Shown piece after piece: positions 26,178 through 35,341 of a DNA stretch of 64,000 nt. The position numbers and the translations under genes were made by a program. Numbering within the stretch: position 1 is the first letter of the stretch; each line of letters opens with the position of its first letter. Below the pieces are notes generated by a model. The model was not told where the DNA came from, did no database searches, and saw only the letters and a program-made list of their open reading frames with translations. The DNA is from Pseudomonas ovata (GTDB lineage: Bacteria > Pseudomonadota > Gammaproteobacteria > Pseudomonadales > Pseudomonadaceae), in the NCBI RefSeq assembly GCF_003131185.1, contig NZ_QFFU01000018.1:1-64000 (forward strand). The letters are read 5' to 3'.

Positions 26178-27851
26178 TCAGGAGCACGGCGATCCCTTCC
26201 CCGCCTTCAACAGCACACTCAACTGCTGCGGGGGCTGGTGCACCAGCCCGGTCGGTGACTCGCACACGCGCTGGATGAAGTTGTCGCTGAACAGCAGCTT
26301 GCCGTGCACGAAGTGCTCGCCCGGCCTGAGGTTGGGGTTGTCGATGTGCGTGCCCAGGCGGCCGGCCAGCCAGGTGCCGGCTTCGTTGTGGCTGATCCAG
26401 CGTTCCTCGGCCAGTGACTGCAGCGCACCCGCCGGGGCATCACCGGCGACGACGATGACCGGCACGTCGCTGACTTCGGGCACCAGGTCGTTGTGGCCCC
26501 AGGCGCCGTTTTCGCCCAGGCGCTGGCCATGGTCGCCGGTGATGATCAGGTAGCGCTCGCCTTCGAGCCGGTCGAAGTCCTTGAGCACCTCGCCCAGCAG
26601 GCTGTCCAGGTAATGCACCGAATTGTCGTAGGCGTTGGCCTGGCCGTGCGGGCCGCTGTCGGGCCAGGGTCGCGGGGTGGCTTCATGGCGGTAGTTCCGG
26701 GCATAGGGCAAGTGCGCGGTGCGCAGGTTGAGCACCACGAAATTGCGCTCGGCCCAGCGTTGCTGGTCAAGAATGTCGAGCAGGGCCCGGTCCTGCTTTT
26801 GTACAAAGCGCAGCGGGTGATCTTCACGGGTGATCGACACATCCAGATAGCGGCTGCCCAGGTGCGCCAGCAGTTTCGATTCCTGCGACGAGATCCAGTG
26901 GGTACGAAACCCGGCCTGCTGTGCAAAGCGAAACAGATTGATCTGGCCATGGCGCAGCAAGGCATCCTGGCCCGGCTCGCGGATCGGGTTGAGCAGGTAC
27001 GGCAGGCTCACGTCGGTGGCCACCCCCGCCGACACGCCGGGCCGCACCAGCGCATGGGGGTTGTCGCGCAAATAGGCTTGCAGTCGGGGCGTGGTGTCGC
27101 GGTCATAGCCGAACACCCCCAGCCGGTCGCTGCGCAGCGAGTCAGCCACCACCAGCCACACATGCCGCGCCGTGCTGGGCACTGCGGTCAGGGCGTACGG
27201 CGCATAGGCGGTCGGTGGCAAGACCGGTTCAGTGCGCCAGGCCAGGCGCACCGCCCAGGCCGAAAAAGCATTAAGGCTGTTGTGCAGGCCGCTGCGGCTG
27301 GCGCTGGCGACAAAGGCATCAAGGTTGCGATAGGTGGCGCGATGCGGCTTGGAAAGCAGCACCACGGCGATCAGCAGCAAGGCCCAGCGGCTGGCCGGCA
27401 GCGGCACACGACCCGGCAGGCGCAGGTGCAGCCACAACAAAATGCCATAGGGCAGCAGCACGCAGAGCAACGCCGGCCAGTGCCGGGCAAGACTGTGCCA
27501 GGCGGTCTGGCGGACCTCGGCGCCGTCGGCCAGCATCGACTGAATGTCGATGGCATTGAGCGGCTCGCCGAAGAAACTGATATTGGCCAGCTGCAGGGTC
27601 TGCATGCCGGCAAACATCACCAAAATCGCCGCCACCAGCCAGCGCAGGTTGCACAGCCACAACGCCAGGCTGAACAGCCACAGGGCCGCCACGTAGGACA
27701 GCTCGAGTTCGGCGCGGTTGTTGGCGGTGTATTGCTGCTGGAGAAAATCGTCGAGCAACAACAGGGCGCAGCTCAGGGTCGCCAGCGCCAGCAGCGTCAG
27801 CCACGGACGGGCGCCGCTGTGCGCAGGCGCGCGCAAGAGGTTCAGCAGCAT
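26178..27851 (-). CDS. Sulfatase-fold membrane protein (phosphoethanolamine transferase-like)
   Basis: This 557-aa protein has about five membrane helices in its first 190 residues and a periplasmic alkaline-phosphatase/sulfatase domain after about residue 225. Visible parts are VWLVVADSLRSDRLGVFGYD (metal Asp), VSAGVATDVSLPYLL (probable nucleophile Thr), and YLIITGDHGQRLGENGAWGH (metal Asp-His). This is the layout of EptA- or OpgE-type phosphoethanolamine transferases, which modify lipid A or glucans. The substrate cannot be read from the sequence. It is followed in the same direction, upstream, by cytochrome b561. Confidence 0.8.
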   Translation of the reverse strand: MLLNLLRAPAHSGARPWLTLLALATLSCALLLLDDFLQQQYTANNRAELELSYVAALWLFSLALWLCNLRWLVAAILVMFAGMQTLQLANISFFGEPLNAIDIQSMLADGAEVRQTAWHSLARHWPALLCVLLPYGILLWLHLRLPGRVPLPASRWALLLIAVVLLSKPHRATYRNLDAFVASASRSGLHNSLNAFSAWAVRLAWRTEPVLPPTAYAPYALTAVPSTARHVWLVVADSLRSDRLGVFGYDRDTTPRLQAYLRDNPHALVRPGVSAGVATDVSLPYLLNPIREPGQDALLRHGQINLFRFAQQAGFRTHWISSQESKLLAHLGSRYLDVSITREDHPLRFVQKQDRALLDILDQQRWAERNFVVLNLRTAHLPYARNYRHEATPRPWPDSGPHGQANAYDNSVHYLDSLLGEVLKDFDRLEGERYLIITGDHGQRLGENGAWGHNDLVPEVSDVPVIVVAGDAPAGALQSLAEERWISHNEAGTWLAGRLGTHIDNPNLRPGEHFVHGKLLFSDNFIQRVCESPTGLVHQPPQQLSVLLKAGKGSPCS

Positions 27852-27869
27852 GAAGAAATCCAGAAAAGA

Positions 27870-28424
27870 TCAATGGTCGTCAGGGCTGGGCTTTTCAGGG
27901 CGCAAGCGGCGACGCCCGGTCAGCATCGACAGTGGCAGGTTCTCGCGCAGGCGCAGGCTTTCCAGCAACGCGGCACTCACGTGCACGGCCACCAGTGCCG
28001 CCAGGCTGTTGGCGATCCAGCGGTGCAGGTCCTGCGGCCAGTCGGCGCCCCACAGGGCATCGACTTCCTGCATCAGAAAACCGGTCAGCGCCAGCGCCCC
28101 CAGGGCGGTCATCATCAGCACCATCACCAGCGCGCCCAACGGCGAGTGCCCCAGGCGGTGGCTGTCACGGCCGTGACGCAAGGCGCCGAGGTGCGTGCGC
28201 AAGCGTGTGGGTGTGGGCCAGAAGTCAGCCCAGCGCGCACTCTGCGGGCCGATGAAGCCCCACACCACGCGCACCACCAGCCAGCCGGCAACGTAGTAGC
28301 CCAGCCAGGTGTGCCAGTCGTCACCGGCCTCATTGAAGAAATAGTTGGCGACGAATACCAGGGCCACCGACCCGTGAAACAGGCGCACCAGTGGATCCCA
28401 CAGGCGGATCGTCGCCGCGTTCAT
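27870..28424 (-). CDS. Cytochrome b561-family membrane protein
   Basis: This 184-aa protein is a four-helix membrane cytochrome b. The heme-ligand histidines lie in WDPLVRLFHGSVALVF, DDWHTWLGYYVAGWLVVR and DLHRWIANSLAALVAVHVS. WVWGFIGP-type spacing (RVVWGFIGPQSAR) is typical of Ni/Fe-hydrogenase b-type cytochromes. It overlaps the PepSY gene stop by 1 nt, so both are one transcript. It may transfer electrons across the inner membrane for a partner that is not encoded here. Confidence 0.88.
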   Translation of the reverse strand: MNAATIRLWDPLVRLFHGSVALVFVANYFFNEAGDDWHTWLGYYVAGWLVVRVVWGFIGPQSARWADFWPTPTRLRTHLGALRHGRDSHRLGHSPLGALVMVLMMTALGALALTGFLMQEVDALWGADWPQDLHRWIANSLAALVAVHVSAALLESLRLRENLPLSMLTGRRRLRPEKPSPDDH

Positions 28425-28702
28425 CAGCTCTTGATCTCGGTCTTCACGGCCTTGCCGCTGACCGGGTCGTGGTAGATCTCGACCTTGCGCTTGTCCTTGT
28501 CGAAGCCGTAGATCTCGTAGCAGTTGCCGTCGGTGACCTTGAATTTGCTGATCTGGTAACCGGCCTCGCGCAGCTTGGCCTGGAAGGCTTCGGGGTCTTG
28601 CCAGGTGGCGCGGTCAGCGGTGGTGCATTGCGGGCCGGCATAGGCGCCGGCGCTGGCGAGCAGCAGGGTCGGGATCAGGGCGAAGCGCAGCAGGCGGGTC
28701 AT
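28424..28702 (-). CDS. PepSY-domain exported protein
   Basis: This 92-aa protein has a signal peptide (MTRLLRFALIPTLLLASAGA, cut near AYA-GP) and a PepSY domain: WQDPEAFQAKLREAGYQISK, NCYEIYGFDKDKRKVEIYHD. It acts in the periplasm. Its gene is divergent from a two-component system at 28847, a frequent arrangement in Pseudomonas in which the regulator controls the PepSY-cytochrome operon. Confidence 0.88.
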   Translation of the reverse strand: MTRLLRFALIPTLLLASAGAYAGPQCTTADRATWQDPEAFQAKLREAGYQISKFKVTDGNCYEIYGFDKDKRKVEIYHDPVSGKAVKTEIKS

Positions 28703-28748
28703 GGGACGGGTCTCCGTTTGTTGGAAGCCCTAAGGTGCGGCGCCAAGC

Positions 28749-28766
28749 TTAATGAAGTCTTAATGA
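28749..28766. promoter_or_regulatory. Direct repeats spaced by one helical turn, probable response-regulator site
   Basis: TTAATGA occurs at 28749-28755 and again at 28760-28766, 11 bp apart, in the region between the divergent PepSY and response-regulator genes. OmpR/QseB-type regulators bind such direct repeats, so this is a good candidate operator for the regulator encoded beside it. Confidence 0.5.
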
Positions 28767-28846
28767 GTAACGCCCTGTAACATTTGCTTACTGCCAGGTA
28801 AGCGCCGAATCGCCATGATTGCGGCCTGCACACAGAGGGCACACGC

Positions 28847-29512
28847 ATGCGCGTATTGCTGGTGGAAGATGATCGTGCGCTGGCCCAGGGCATCCGGGTC
28901 GCCCTGCGCGGCGAGGGCTATGTACTGGACTGGGTCGCCGATGGCCTGGAGGCCGAGCACGCCTTGCGCTGCGAAACCTTCGACCTGGTGCTGCTCGACC
29001 TCGGCCTGCCCCGGCGTGATGGCATCAGCCTGTTGCGCGGCATGCGCAGCCAGGCTGAAGGCAACGTGCCGGTGCTGATTCTCACCGCCCGCGACGCGGT
29101 GGCCGACCGCATTGCCGGCCTGGACGCCGGCGCCGACGATTACCTGGTCAAGCCGGTAGACCTCGATGAACTCAAGGCGCGTATCCGCGCCCTGCTGCGC
29201 CGCAGCCAGGGCCGTGCCCAGCCGCGCCTGGAACACGGCGGGGTCAGCCTGGACCCGGCCACCCAGGAGGTGTTCTACCAGGGCGCCTGCGTGGCCATGA
29301 CGCCGATGGAATATCAGTTGCTGCACCAGTTGCTGGCCCGCCCCGGTGTGGTCGTCACCCGCGAACGGCTGAGCAACACCCTGTATGGCTGGCAGGAAAG
29401 CGGCCCCGGCAACACTCTGGAAGTGCTGATCCATAACCTGCGCAAGAAACTCGATGCCGGGCTGATCCGCACGGTGCGTGGGGTGGGTTATCTGGTGGAG
29501 CGCAGCGCGTGA
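28847..29512 (+). CDS. OmpR/QseB-type response regulator
   Basis: This 221-aa regulator has a receiver domain (MRVLLVEDDRALAQGI with acidic pocket, phospho-acceptor Asp51 in LVLLDLGLPRRDG, Lys in DDYLVKPVD) and a winged-helix output domain (GACVAMTPMEYQLLHQL, LIHNLRKKLDAG, RGVGYLVE). It is phosphorylated by the kinase encoded next, with which it overlaps by GTGA. The neighbours suggest control of the PepSY-cytochrome b561 operon. Confidence 0.92.
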   Translation: MRVLLVEDDRALAQGIRVALRGEGYVLDWVADGLEAEHALRCETFDLVLLDLGLPRRDGISLLRGMRSQAEGNVPVLILTARDAVADRIAGLDAGADDYLVKPVDLDELKARIRALLRRSQGRAQPRLEHGGVSLDPATQEVFYQGACVAMTPMEYQLLHQLLARPGVVVTRERLSNTLYGWQESGPGNTLEVLIHNLRKKLDAGLIRTVRGVGYLVERSA

Positions 29513-30867
29513 TTTCCATCCGCACGCGCATCCTGGCACCGACCCTGTTGCTGATGATCATCGGCAGCCTGACCCTGGTGCTGCTGGCCCTGCGCGACAG
29601 CCACCGGGAAATCGAAAACGTCTACGACGCGCAACTGGTGCAGGCCGCGCGACTGATGCAGGGCGTACTGCAACAAGCCCCCGCGCAACGCGACTGGAAC
29701 GCCCTGGAAGCGGAGCTGGACAATGCGCTCAACCGCTCTGCGCAGGGCATTCTTTCGCACCCGTATGAAATGAACGTGGCCTTTCAGATCTGGTCGGCCG
29801 ACGGCCGCCTGCTGCTGCGCTCCCGGCACGCCCCGGCCCTGGCCGAACCGCCTGCACCCGGCCTGCACGACCTGATGTACCAGGGCCAGGACTGGTGCGG
29901 GGTGTTGCTCGAAGACCCGACACTGGGCATCCGCATCTGGGCCGGTGAACGCGACGACCTGCGCCAGGACCTGATCCAGAAAATCGTCCACCACGCCTTG
30001 CTGCCGACCCTGATCGGCCTGCCGTTGCTGACGCTGCTGATCTGGGCCGTGCTGGGCTGGGGCCTGCGCCCGTTGCAGCGCCTGGCCCGGCAACTGCGCA
30101 ATCGCCCGCACGACAGCCTGGAGCCATTGCCCAACCAGCCGCAGCCACCGGAGCTGGAACCGATGCGCTCGGCGCTGGACCACCTGCTGGGCCAGTTGCG
30201 CACGCAGCTGGAGCGCGAGCGACGCTTTATCGCCGACGCCGCGCATGAACTGCGCACGCCCCTGGCGATCCTCGACATCCATGTGCGCAATGCCCAGGCC
30301 GCCAGCGACCCGCGCGAGCGCGCCGAAGCGCTGGGCTTTCTGCAACAGGGCGTGGGCCGCATGACCCGCATCGCCAGCCAGTTGCTGACCATGGCGCGCC
30401 TGGAACCGGCCGCCCAGCCCAGCCAGCACTTGAACCTGACCGCCCTGATGCGTGAAGAACTGGCCGAGCTGACCCCGCTGGCGCTGCGCAAGAACGTCGA
30501 GCTGGTGCTGGACAGCGAAGATGACTGCCTGCTGCGCAGCGAACCGGCCGCGCTGACCATCATGGCGCAGAACCTGATCAGCAACGCCCTGGCCTTCGCA
30601 CCGGCCGGCAGCGAGGTGCGCCTGCACCTGAGCCGCCACCCTGACCGGCACCTGCGCCTGCGGGTACTGGACCAGGGCCCGGGCGTGAGCGAAGCGGCCC
30701 TCGCCCGCCTGTGCGACCGCTTCTACAGCGCCGGCAACCCCGAAGGCGCCGGCCTGGGCCTGGCCATCGTCGACATGGTCTGCCGTCGACTGGGGCTGAC
30801 CCTGACCTTTTCCAACCGCGCCCAGGGCGGGTTGTGCGTGGAGGTGGTGATTCCGGTGGCGGGCTGA
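29509..30867 (+). CDS. Two-component sensor histidine kinase
   Basis: This 452-aa kinase starts with GTG overlapping the regulator stop. It has a membrane helix (ILAPTLLLMIIGSLTLVLLA), a periplasmic domain of about 130 aa, a second helix (LLPTLIGLPLLTLLIWAVLG), HAMP-like linker, the phospho-acceptor His246 in FIADAAHELRTPLA, and an ATP domain with NLISNALAFAP, DQGPGVSE and GAGLGLAIVDMV. It is of the QseC/PmrB/TctE type. The signal is unknown. Confidence 0.92.
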   Translation: MISIRTRILAPTLLLMIIGSLTLVLLALRDSHREIENVYDAQLVQAARLMQGVLQQAPAQRDWNALEAELDNALNRSAQGILSHPYEMNVAFQIWSADGRLLLRSRHAPALAEPPAPGLHDLMYQGQDWCGVLLEDPTLGIRIWAGERDDLRQDLIQKIVHHALLPTLIGLPLLTLLIWAVLGWGLRPLQRLARQLRNRPHDSLEPLPNQPQPPELEPMRSALDHLLGQLRTQLERERRFIADAAHELRTPLAILDIHVRNAQAASDPRERAEALGFLQQGVGRMTRIASQLLTMARLEPAAQPSQHLNLTALMREELAELTPLALRKNVELVLDSEDDCLLRSEPAALTIMAQNLISNALAFAPAGSEVRLHLSRHPDRHLRLRVLDQGPGVSEAALARLCDRFYSAGNPEGAGLGLAIVDMVCRRLGLTLTFSNRAQGGLCVEVVIPVAG

Positions 30868-31051
30868 AGGCAGCCTGCCTGTGAGCCTCATCGCCATGTA
30901 TGACCGCGATTCAGGCGCTTTTCGCGTACTTGCCGACCAAGGCGGGTTGCAATGACTTCAGGGTCCATGTCATGGATACGTGACATATCGGGTGAGATGT
31001 AACGCATACGCAACGTCGCAAGAAATCAAAACAACCTGCCATACGGTATGC

Positions 31052-32197
31052 CTACGCCACCAGCACCAGCAAGGCCAGGCCGGCGCACAGCAGGTTGCTG
31101 CCTTGCCAGCCCATGCCGGTGAGCAGCACGGCCGGGGCGAAGGCGCCCAGGGTGGCGCAGATGGCGATGGCCAGGTCATTCTGGCCCTGCACCTTGAACG
31201 CCTGCGCCCGGCCTTCGAGTTGCCGGGCCAGCAAGGCGCCGCTGCCGACGTAGGTCAGGTTCCAGCCCAGGCCCAGCAGAATCAGGGCGGCGCTGATCGC
31301 CAGGTAATGGCTGGAGGCGATATTCACCGCCGTGCTGGCGATCAACAGCCACAGGCCCAGGCACAGCGTGGTTTTCAGCCCGAGGCGTTCGATGATCCAG
31401 CCGGTGAAGAACGACGGCGCGAACATGGCGATCACATGCCACTGGATGGCCAGGCGCATGGCGGTGAAGTCTTCGTGCATGTGCTGCATGTGCATCGAGG
31501 CCTGGATCATCAACAGGTGCATGATGAAATAACCCAGCGCCGCGACCGCCATGGCCAGCAGGATCGGCGCGGTCAAGGGCGAGCGCGTGCTGGCCTGCGA
31601 CGCCTGGCGCGAAGGCCGGGCAGCGGTGCCGGCGTCGTTGGGCAGGCACAGCGTAACCAGGGTGGCCAGCACGGCCAGGCCGATAAAGGCGGCATAGCAC
31701 AGGGAGAACGCGGCAAAGGCACCGACTTCACGCAGCCACTCGGTCAGGGTCGGGCCCAGCACGGCGGCGATGACGCCACCGGCCACCACCAGGGAAATCG
31801 CCCTGGGCTTGAGGTGTGCCGCCAGGTTGTCGGTGGCGGCAAAGCGGTTGAAATTGGCGAACGCGACATAGACGCCCAGCGCCGAGTGGCACACCACCAG
31901 CAGCGCAAAGCTTTGCTGGACCACAGCCTGATAGCCACTGATACCGGCCACGGCCAGGGCGATATTACCGAGCAGAAAGGTACGCTTGCGGCCCCAGCGG
32001 CCCATCAGGTAGGCCACCGGGTAAGTCGCCAGCATCAGCCACAGGAACTGAAAGCCGTAAGGCACCGTCGACAACGCCGGTGTAGGCGCCAGCGCCGCGC
32101 CGATGGTGGCGGCCATGGTCACCGACATCACGGCGCAGGTCAGGTTGATCGACTGGGCGGCAAAGTACAGCCAGGTTCTGCGAGGTAATCCATTCAC
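31052..32197 (-). CDS. MFS transporter
   Basis: This 381-aa membrane protein has about twelve hydrophobic helices and the loop signature LMGRWGRKRTFLLGN. It starts with GTG at 32197 because AAGGAG lies 8 nt upstream; the open frame goes on to 32245. It is divergent from a MocR-type regulator gene at 32378, which may control it. Substrate unknown. An unusual Met/His-rich loop (SMHMQHMHEDFTAM) faces one side of the membrane and could bind metal. Confidence 0.82.
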   Translation of the reverse strand: MNGLPRRTWLYFAAQSINLTCAVMSVTMAATIGAALAPTPALSTVPYGFQFLWLMLATYPVAYLMGRWGRKRTFLLGNIALAVAGISGYQAVVQQSFALLVVCHSALGVYVAFANFNRFAATDNLAAHLKPRAISLVVAGGVIAAVLGPTLTEWLREVGAFAAFSLCYAAFIGLAVLATLVTLCLPNDAGTAARPSRQASQASTRSPLTAPILLAMAVAALGYFIMHLLMIQASMHMQHMHEDFTAMRLAIQWHVIAMFAPSFFTGWIIERLGLKTTLCLGLWLLIASTAVNIASSHYLAISAALILLGLGWNLTYVGSGALLARQLEGRAQAFKVQGQNDLAIAICATLGAFAPAVLLTGMGWQGSNLLCAGLALLVLVA

Positions 32198-32337
32198 CGG
32201 CCGGGCTCCTTGGCAGTGTGTTCGATGTCGCCCGAAACAGCGCACAGCCGGGGGATCCGGTGCGATGACGACAGATCGATCATGCGCCTTGTGCGGTACG
32301 GGCGGTCACACAATCGGCACGTTTTGCCACGAACTGT

Positions 32338-32357
32338 TAGGCTATTTTTTCTAACAA
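32338..32357. promoter_or_regulatory. Inverted repeat between divergent MFS and MocR genes
   Basis: TTAG and CTAA flank a T-rich 10-nt spacer (TTAGGCTATTTTTTCTAA) 20 nt before the regulator gene. It could be an operator for the MocR protein, but the arms are short. Confidence 0.3.
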
Positions 32358-32377
32358 TCGCCTTGCCGGAATGCCTG

Positions 32378-33718
32378 ATGAGCGCTCAGCGTTTCTACAC
32401 CCTTCTCAAGACTCGCCTGGACGCCGGCGAATGGACACCCGGCCAGCGCCTGCCGTCGATTCGCAAGCTCGTCGACGACACCGGCAGCAGCTATCACCAG
32501 GTGGTCTCGGCCTATGCGCGGCTGGTCAGCGAAGGCGTGCTGGTGGCCCTCCCTGGCAGCGGCTATTTTGTCGCTCCCCGCACACAGGCCCTGGCCAGCC
32601 AGGCGGAACCTGAGTGCATGGCGGGCGATGCGCTGTTCAACTTCCTGCAAGGCGGGCCGCACTACACCAAGCTGGGCTGTGGCTGGTTGCCTTCATCCTG
32701 GACCGACACCGACCTGCTGACCAAGGCGATTCGCCGTACGGCGCGGCTGGAGCAGCACTCGCTGGTCGAGTACGGCGACATTTCAGGCTACCTGCCGCTG
32801 CGCAAGCAACTGTGTGCGCACATCAAGCGCCTGACCCGCCTCGACACCCGTCCCGGCCAGATCCTGACCACGCTGGGCGCCACCCACGCGCTGGACCTGA
32901 TCGCCCGGCTGCTGATCAAGCCCGGTGACACCGTACTGGTCGACGAACCGTGCAACGGCAACCTGATCCGCCTGTTGCGGCTCAACGGCGCGCAGGTGAT
33001 CGGCATCCGCCGCACCGCCGACGGCCCGGACCTCGCCGAACTGGAAAGCCAGCTGGCGCGCCAACCGGTCAGGGCGTTTTTCTGCAACAGCACCTTCCAT
33101 AACCCCACCGGCGGCACCATCACGGCCAACAACGCGTTCAATGTACTGCGCCTGGCGGTCAAGCATGACGTCATCATCGTCGAGGACGATGTCTATGGCG
33201 ACTTCAGCCCCAGCGCCCGGCACACCTTTGCCGAGCTGGATAACCTGGAGCGGGTGATCTACGTCGGCAGCTTTTCCAAGTGCCTGTCGGCCTCCCTGCG
33301 GGTCGGCTATATCGCCTGTCCGCCGGCACTGGTCGAACCTTTGACGCGCCTGAAGCTGCTGACCTGCGTGGCGGTGCCGGCGTTCTGTGAGCGTTTCGTC
33401 AACACCATCCTGGCCGACGGCACCTATGCCAGGCACATGAAGCAGTTGCGCCAGAAACTGATCGAGCAGCAGAACAAGACCCAACGTGTATTGAAAAGCC
33501 GTGGCTGGCAGTTCGAGATTGCGCCTGAAAGCGGCATGTTCGTCTGGGCCGAACACCCCGACATCGCCGATCAACAGGGGTTTATCCAGCGGCTGACGCA
33601 GCACGACATCCTGCTGCTGCCCGGTTCGGTGTTTGCCGTGGAGCGCAATTACCAGGCGTTCCTGCGCATCAACTGCACGCACTTCAGCACGCAGGTTGCC
33701 CAGCATTTCCAGGTGTGA
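32378..33718 (+). CDS. MocR/GntR-family regulator with aminotransferase domain
   Basis: This 446-aa protein combines an N-terminal GntR winged helix (LPSIRKLVDDTGSSYHQVVS with recognition helix, about 23-45) and a fold-type I aminotransferase domain. The PLP Lys is in YVGSFSKCLSASLRVGYIA; VEDDVYGDFSP and FHNPTGGT are cofactor-site blocks. Such proteins sense PLP or an amino compound and control a nearby gene, here probably the divergent MFS transporter. ATG 32378 was chosen because it places the HTH at the normal distance. Confidence 0.88.
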   Translation: MSAQRFYTLLKTRLDAGEWTPGQRLPSIRKLVDDTGSSYHQVVSAYARLVSEGVLVALPGSGYFVAPRTQALASQAEPECMAGDALFNFLQGGPHYTKLGCGWLPSSWTDTDLLTKAIRRTARLEQHSLVEYGDISGYLPLRKQLCAHIKRLTRLDTRPGQILTTLGATHALDLIARLLIKPGDTVLVDEPCNGNLIRLLRLNGAQVIGIRRTADGPDLAELESQLARQPVRAFFCNSTFHNPTGGTITANNAFNVLRLAVKHDVIIVEDDVYGDFSPSARHTFAELDNLERVIYVGSFSKCLSASLRVGYIACPPALVEPLTRLKLLTCVAVPAFCERFVNTILADGTYARHMKQLRQKLIEQQNKTQRVLKSRGWQFEIAPESGMFVWAEHPDIADQQGFIQRLTQHDILLLPGSVFAVERNYQAFLRINCTHFSTQVAQHFQV

Positions 33719-33752
33719 GACTGGCCGCGCAATCAGCCCTGATGCAAATCCA

Positions 33753-33946
33753 GTAGGAGCGCGCTTGCCCGCGACCGAGTGCGTAGCGCTCGCAAAATCT
33801 CGAAAACGCCACAAATTTACGACTGCTACCCCGTCCGGGATCTATGAAACGCCACAAATTTACGACTGCTACCCCATCCGGGATCTATGAAACGCCACAA
33901 ATTTACGACTGCTAACGCAGCCGGTCGCGGGCAAGCGCGCTCCTAC
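33753..33946. repeat. Composite REP element with internal 43-bp tandem repeats
   Basis: The ends are a perfect 25-bp inverted repeat (33753-33777 and 33922-33946, starting GTAGGAGCGCGCTTGCCC). Inside, a 43-bp unit starting AACGCCACAAATTTACGACT is repeated at 33805-33847 and 33848-33890 with one mismatch, and a 24-nt partial copy follows at 33891-33914. A sister element with the same ends and a different inner repeat count is at 55333-55473. Confidence 0.85.
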
Positions 33947-34007
33947 GGGGGTGAATTCAATATTCAGTAAAATCAGTGAGTTATTTTATAGTTGAGTAGG
34001 CAACGCA

Positions 34008-34349
34008 TCACCATTCCCGCGGCGCCATCATTTCTTCCAGGTCGGCCTCGGCAAAGCCATACGCGCTGGCGATCCAGGAAAAGTCCTCGGCCAGGGCATC
34101 GCGGGCGGCGGTTTCAAGTTCGCTGCCGTGTGCCTCGAAGGTGTCCTGCAAGGCGTTGAGGCGTTCGGTGGCGGCATGGCTCAGCACGTACAGCGCCTCA
34201 AGCGTGGCCGGCTGCTGCTGTTCAATCTGACGGCACAGGTCGATCAACACGTCCTTGCACAGGTCGACCACCTCGTCGGGAAAGTAGTCGTCGGCGTACA
34301 TGCCTTGCAAGAAAACATGATCGTCCATGGCGGGGTTATCGAGGCTCAT
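34008..34349 (-). CDS. DUF5713 protein
   Basis: This 113-aa acidic helical protein contains FLQGMYADDYFPDEVVDLCK, the signature of DUF5713, and ends in an acidic tail. The family is small, cytosolic and of unknown function; its occurrence next to ankyrin and SUKH genes suggests an immunity-type role, which is inference. It is the last gene of a three-gene minus-strand group. Confidence 0.8.
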   Translation of the reverse strand: MSLDNPAMDDHVFLQGMYADDYFPDEVVDLCKDVLIDLCRQIEQQQPATLEALYVLSHAATERLNALQDTFEAHGSELETAARDALAEDFSWIASAYGFAEADLEEMMAPREW

Positions 34350-34370
34350 GAAAGCTCCTTGGGTTGTGAT

Positions 34371-35324
34371 TCAGAGAATGCCCTTTTCCCACTCCAGGGT
34401 GCCCCAGGGCCGGGTCTTTCTGGAGTCCAGGCGCCAGGTGTCGCCGGTGCGCACCAGGGTGTAAAGCACCTCGTAGCGCATCGGCCCATCCGCGTCCTGA
34501 CGGGTCATCAGGATCGCGCGCCGGCCTTTGGGCTCGATGCTCACCAGGGCTTCGCCCGGGGTGTAGTCCGGCGGCCAGCCGATGCTGTTGCCACGGCCCT
34601 GCGGACGCGGCTTGAGGGTGCAGAACCGCTCGAACACTTGCGCCATTCCGGCACGAATGAAGTCCCAGTCCAGGTCATGGATATCGACCTGCTTTCTGTG
34701 CTCATGGCAGTCGGTCTCCCAGCGATTCATGGCCAGGATATAGCCGCGCAGCACACTGGCCGGGTCGCTGTGGTCGACATCGGACAGGTCCGGCGCCACT
34801 GGCGGCCACGGCAGGTACACCTCTTCAGGCACCACCGGTGGCCGGGCGCCGTGGCTCAGCAACAACGCCTCTACCCCGGCATGCCCGCGCTCCTGCGCCA
34901 TCGACAGGGCATTACGCCCGTCACGGGTCTGCGCCTGCAGATCGGCCCCGGCCGCCAGCAAGGCCGCAACCACCTCGGCATGGCCCTGCAACGCCGCCAC
35001 CATCAAGGGCGAGCGCTGGTAGTCGTTGCCCGTCAGGTCCACCGCCGCCCCGGCCTCCAGCAGCAGCTCAAGGATAGGCCGGTCATCGGAATGCGCCGCC
35101 CAGCCCAGGGCGGTAAAGCCCATGACGCCGTCATGGCGGTCAAGGTCGGCGCCCTTGTCGATCAGCAGCCGCACCGTGTCGATATGCCCGGCAATGGCCG
35201 CATCGATCAGCGCCGTACGGCCCAGCCCCTTCTCGGCAAAGTCGATCTCGGCGCCCGCTTCCAGTAACGCCTGTAGCTGCTCGTTGTGACCGGCCGCAGC
35301 GGCCTTCAACAGTGCCTTGCTCAT
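34371..35324 (-). CDS. Ankyrin-repeat protein
   Basis: This 317-aa protein has about five ankyrin repeats in its first 170 residues (KALLKAAAAGHNEQLQALLE, LIDAAIAGHIDTVRLLIDKG, LGWAAHSDDRPILELLLEAG, LMVAALQGHAEVVAALLAAG, LSMAQERGHAGVEALLLSHG). The C-terminal half is a separate domain (YEVLYTLVRTGDTWRLDSRK) like an SnoaL/NTF2-type fold, not assigned. Ankyrin proteins bind partner proteins. It lies 17 nt before an SUKH gene and 21 nt after a DUF5713 gene in the same direction. Confidence 0.85.
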   Translation of the reverse strand: MSKALLKAAAAGHNEQLQALLEAGAEIDFAEKGLGRTALIDAAIAGHIDTVRLLIDKGADLDRHDGVMGFTALGWAAHSDDRPILELLLEAGAAVDLTGNDYQRSPLMVAALQGHAEVVAALLAAGADLQAQTRDGRNALSMAQERGHAGVEALLLSHGARPPVVPEEVYLPWPPVAPDLSDVDHSDPASVLRGYILAMNRWETDCHEHRKQVDIHDLDWDFIRAGMAQVFERFCTLKPRPQGRGNSIGWPPDYTPGEALVSIEPKGRRAILMTRQDADGPMRYEVLYTLVRTGDTWRLDSRKTRPWGTLEWEKGIL

Positions 35325-35341
35325 GCGTTCCCCCGTACTGT

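Noticed and set aside
26493..28475. 660-codon plus-strand open frame opposite the sulfatase-fold and cytochrome genes
   Set aside because: Shadow of real minus-strand genes with membrane helices and catalytic motifs; Gln/His/Arg-rich translation.
33805..33914. 43-bp repeats considered as a small CRISPR array
   Set aside because: The units are directly adjacent without spacers, sit inside REP ends, and there are no cas genes; it is a minisatellite in a REP element.
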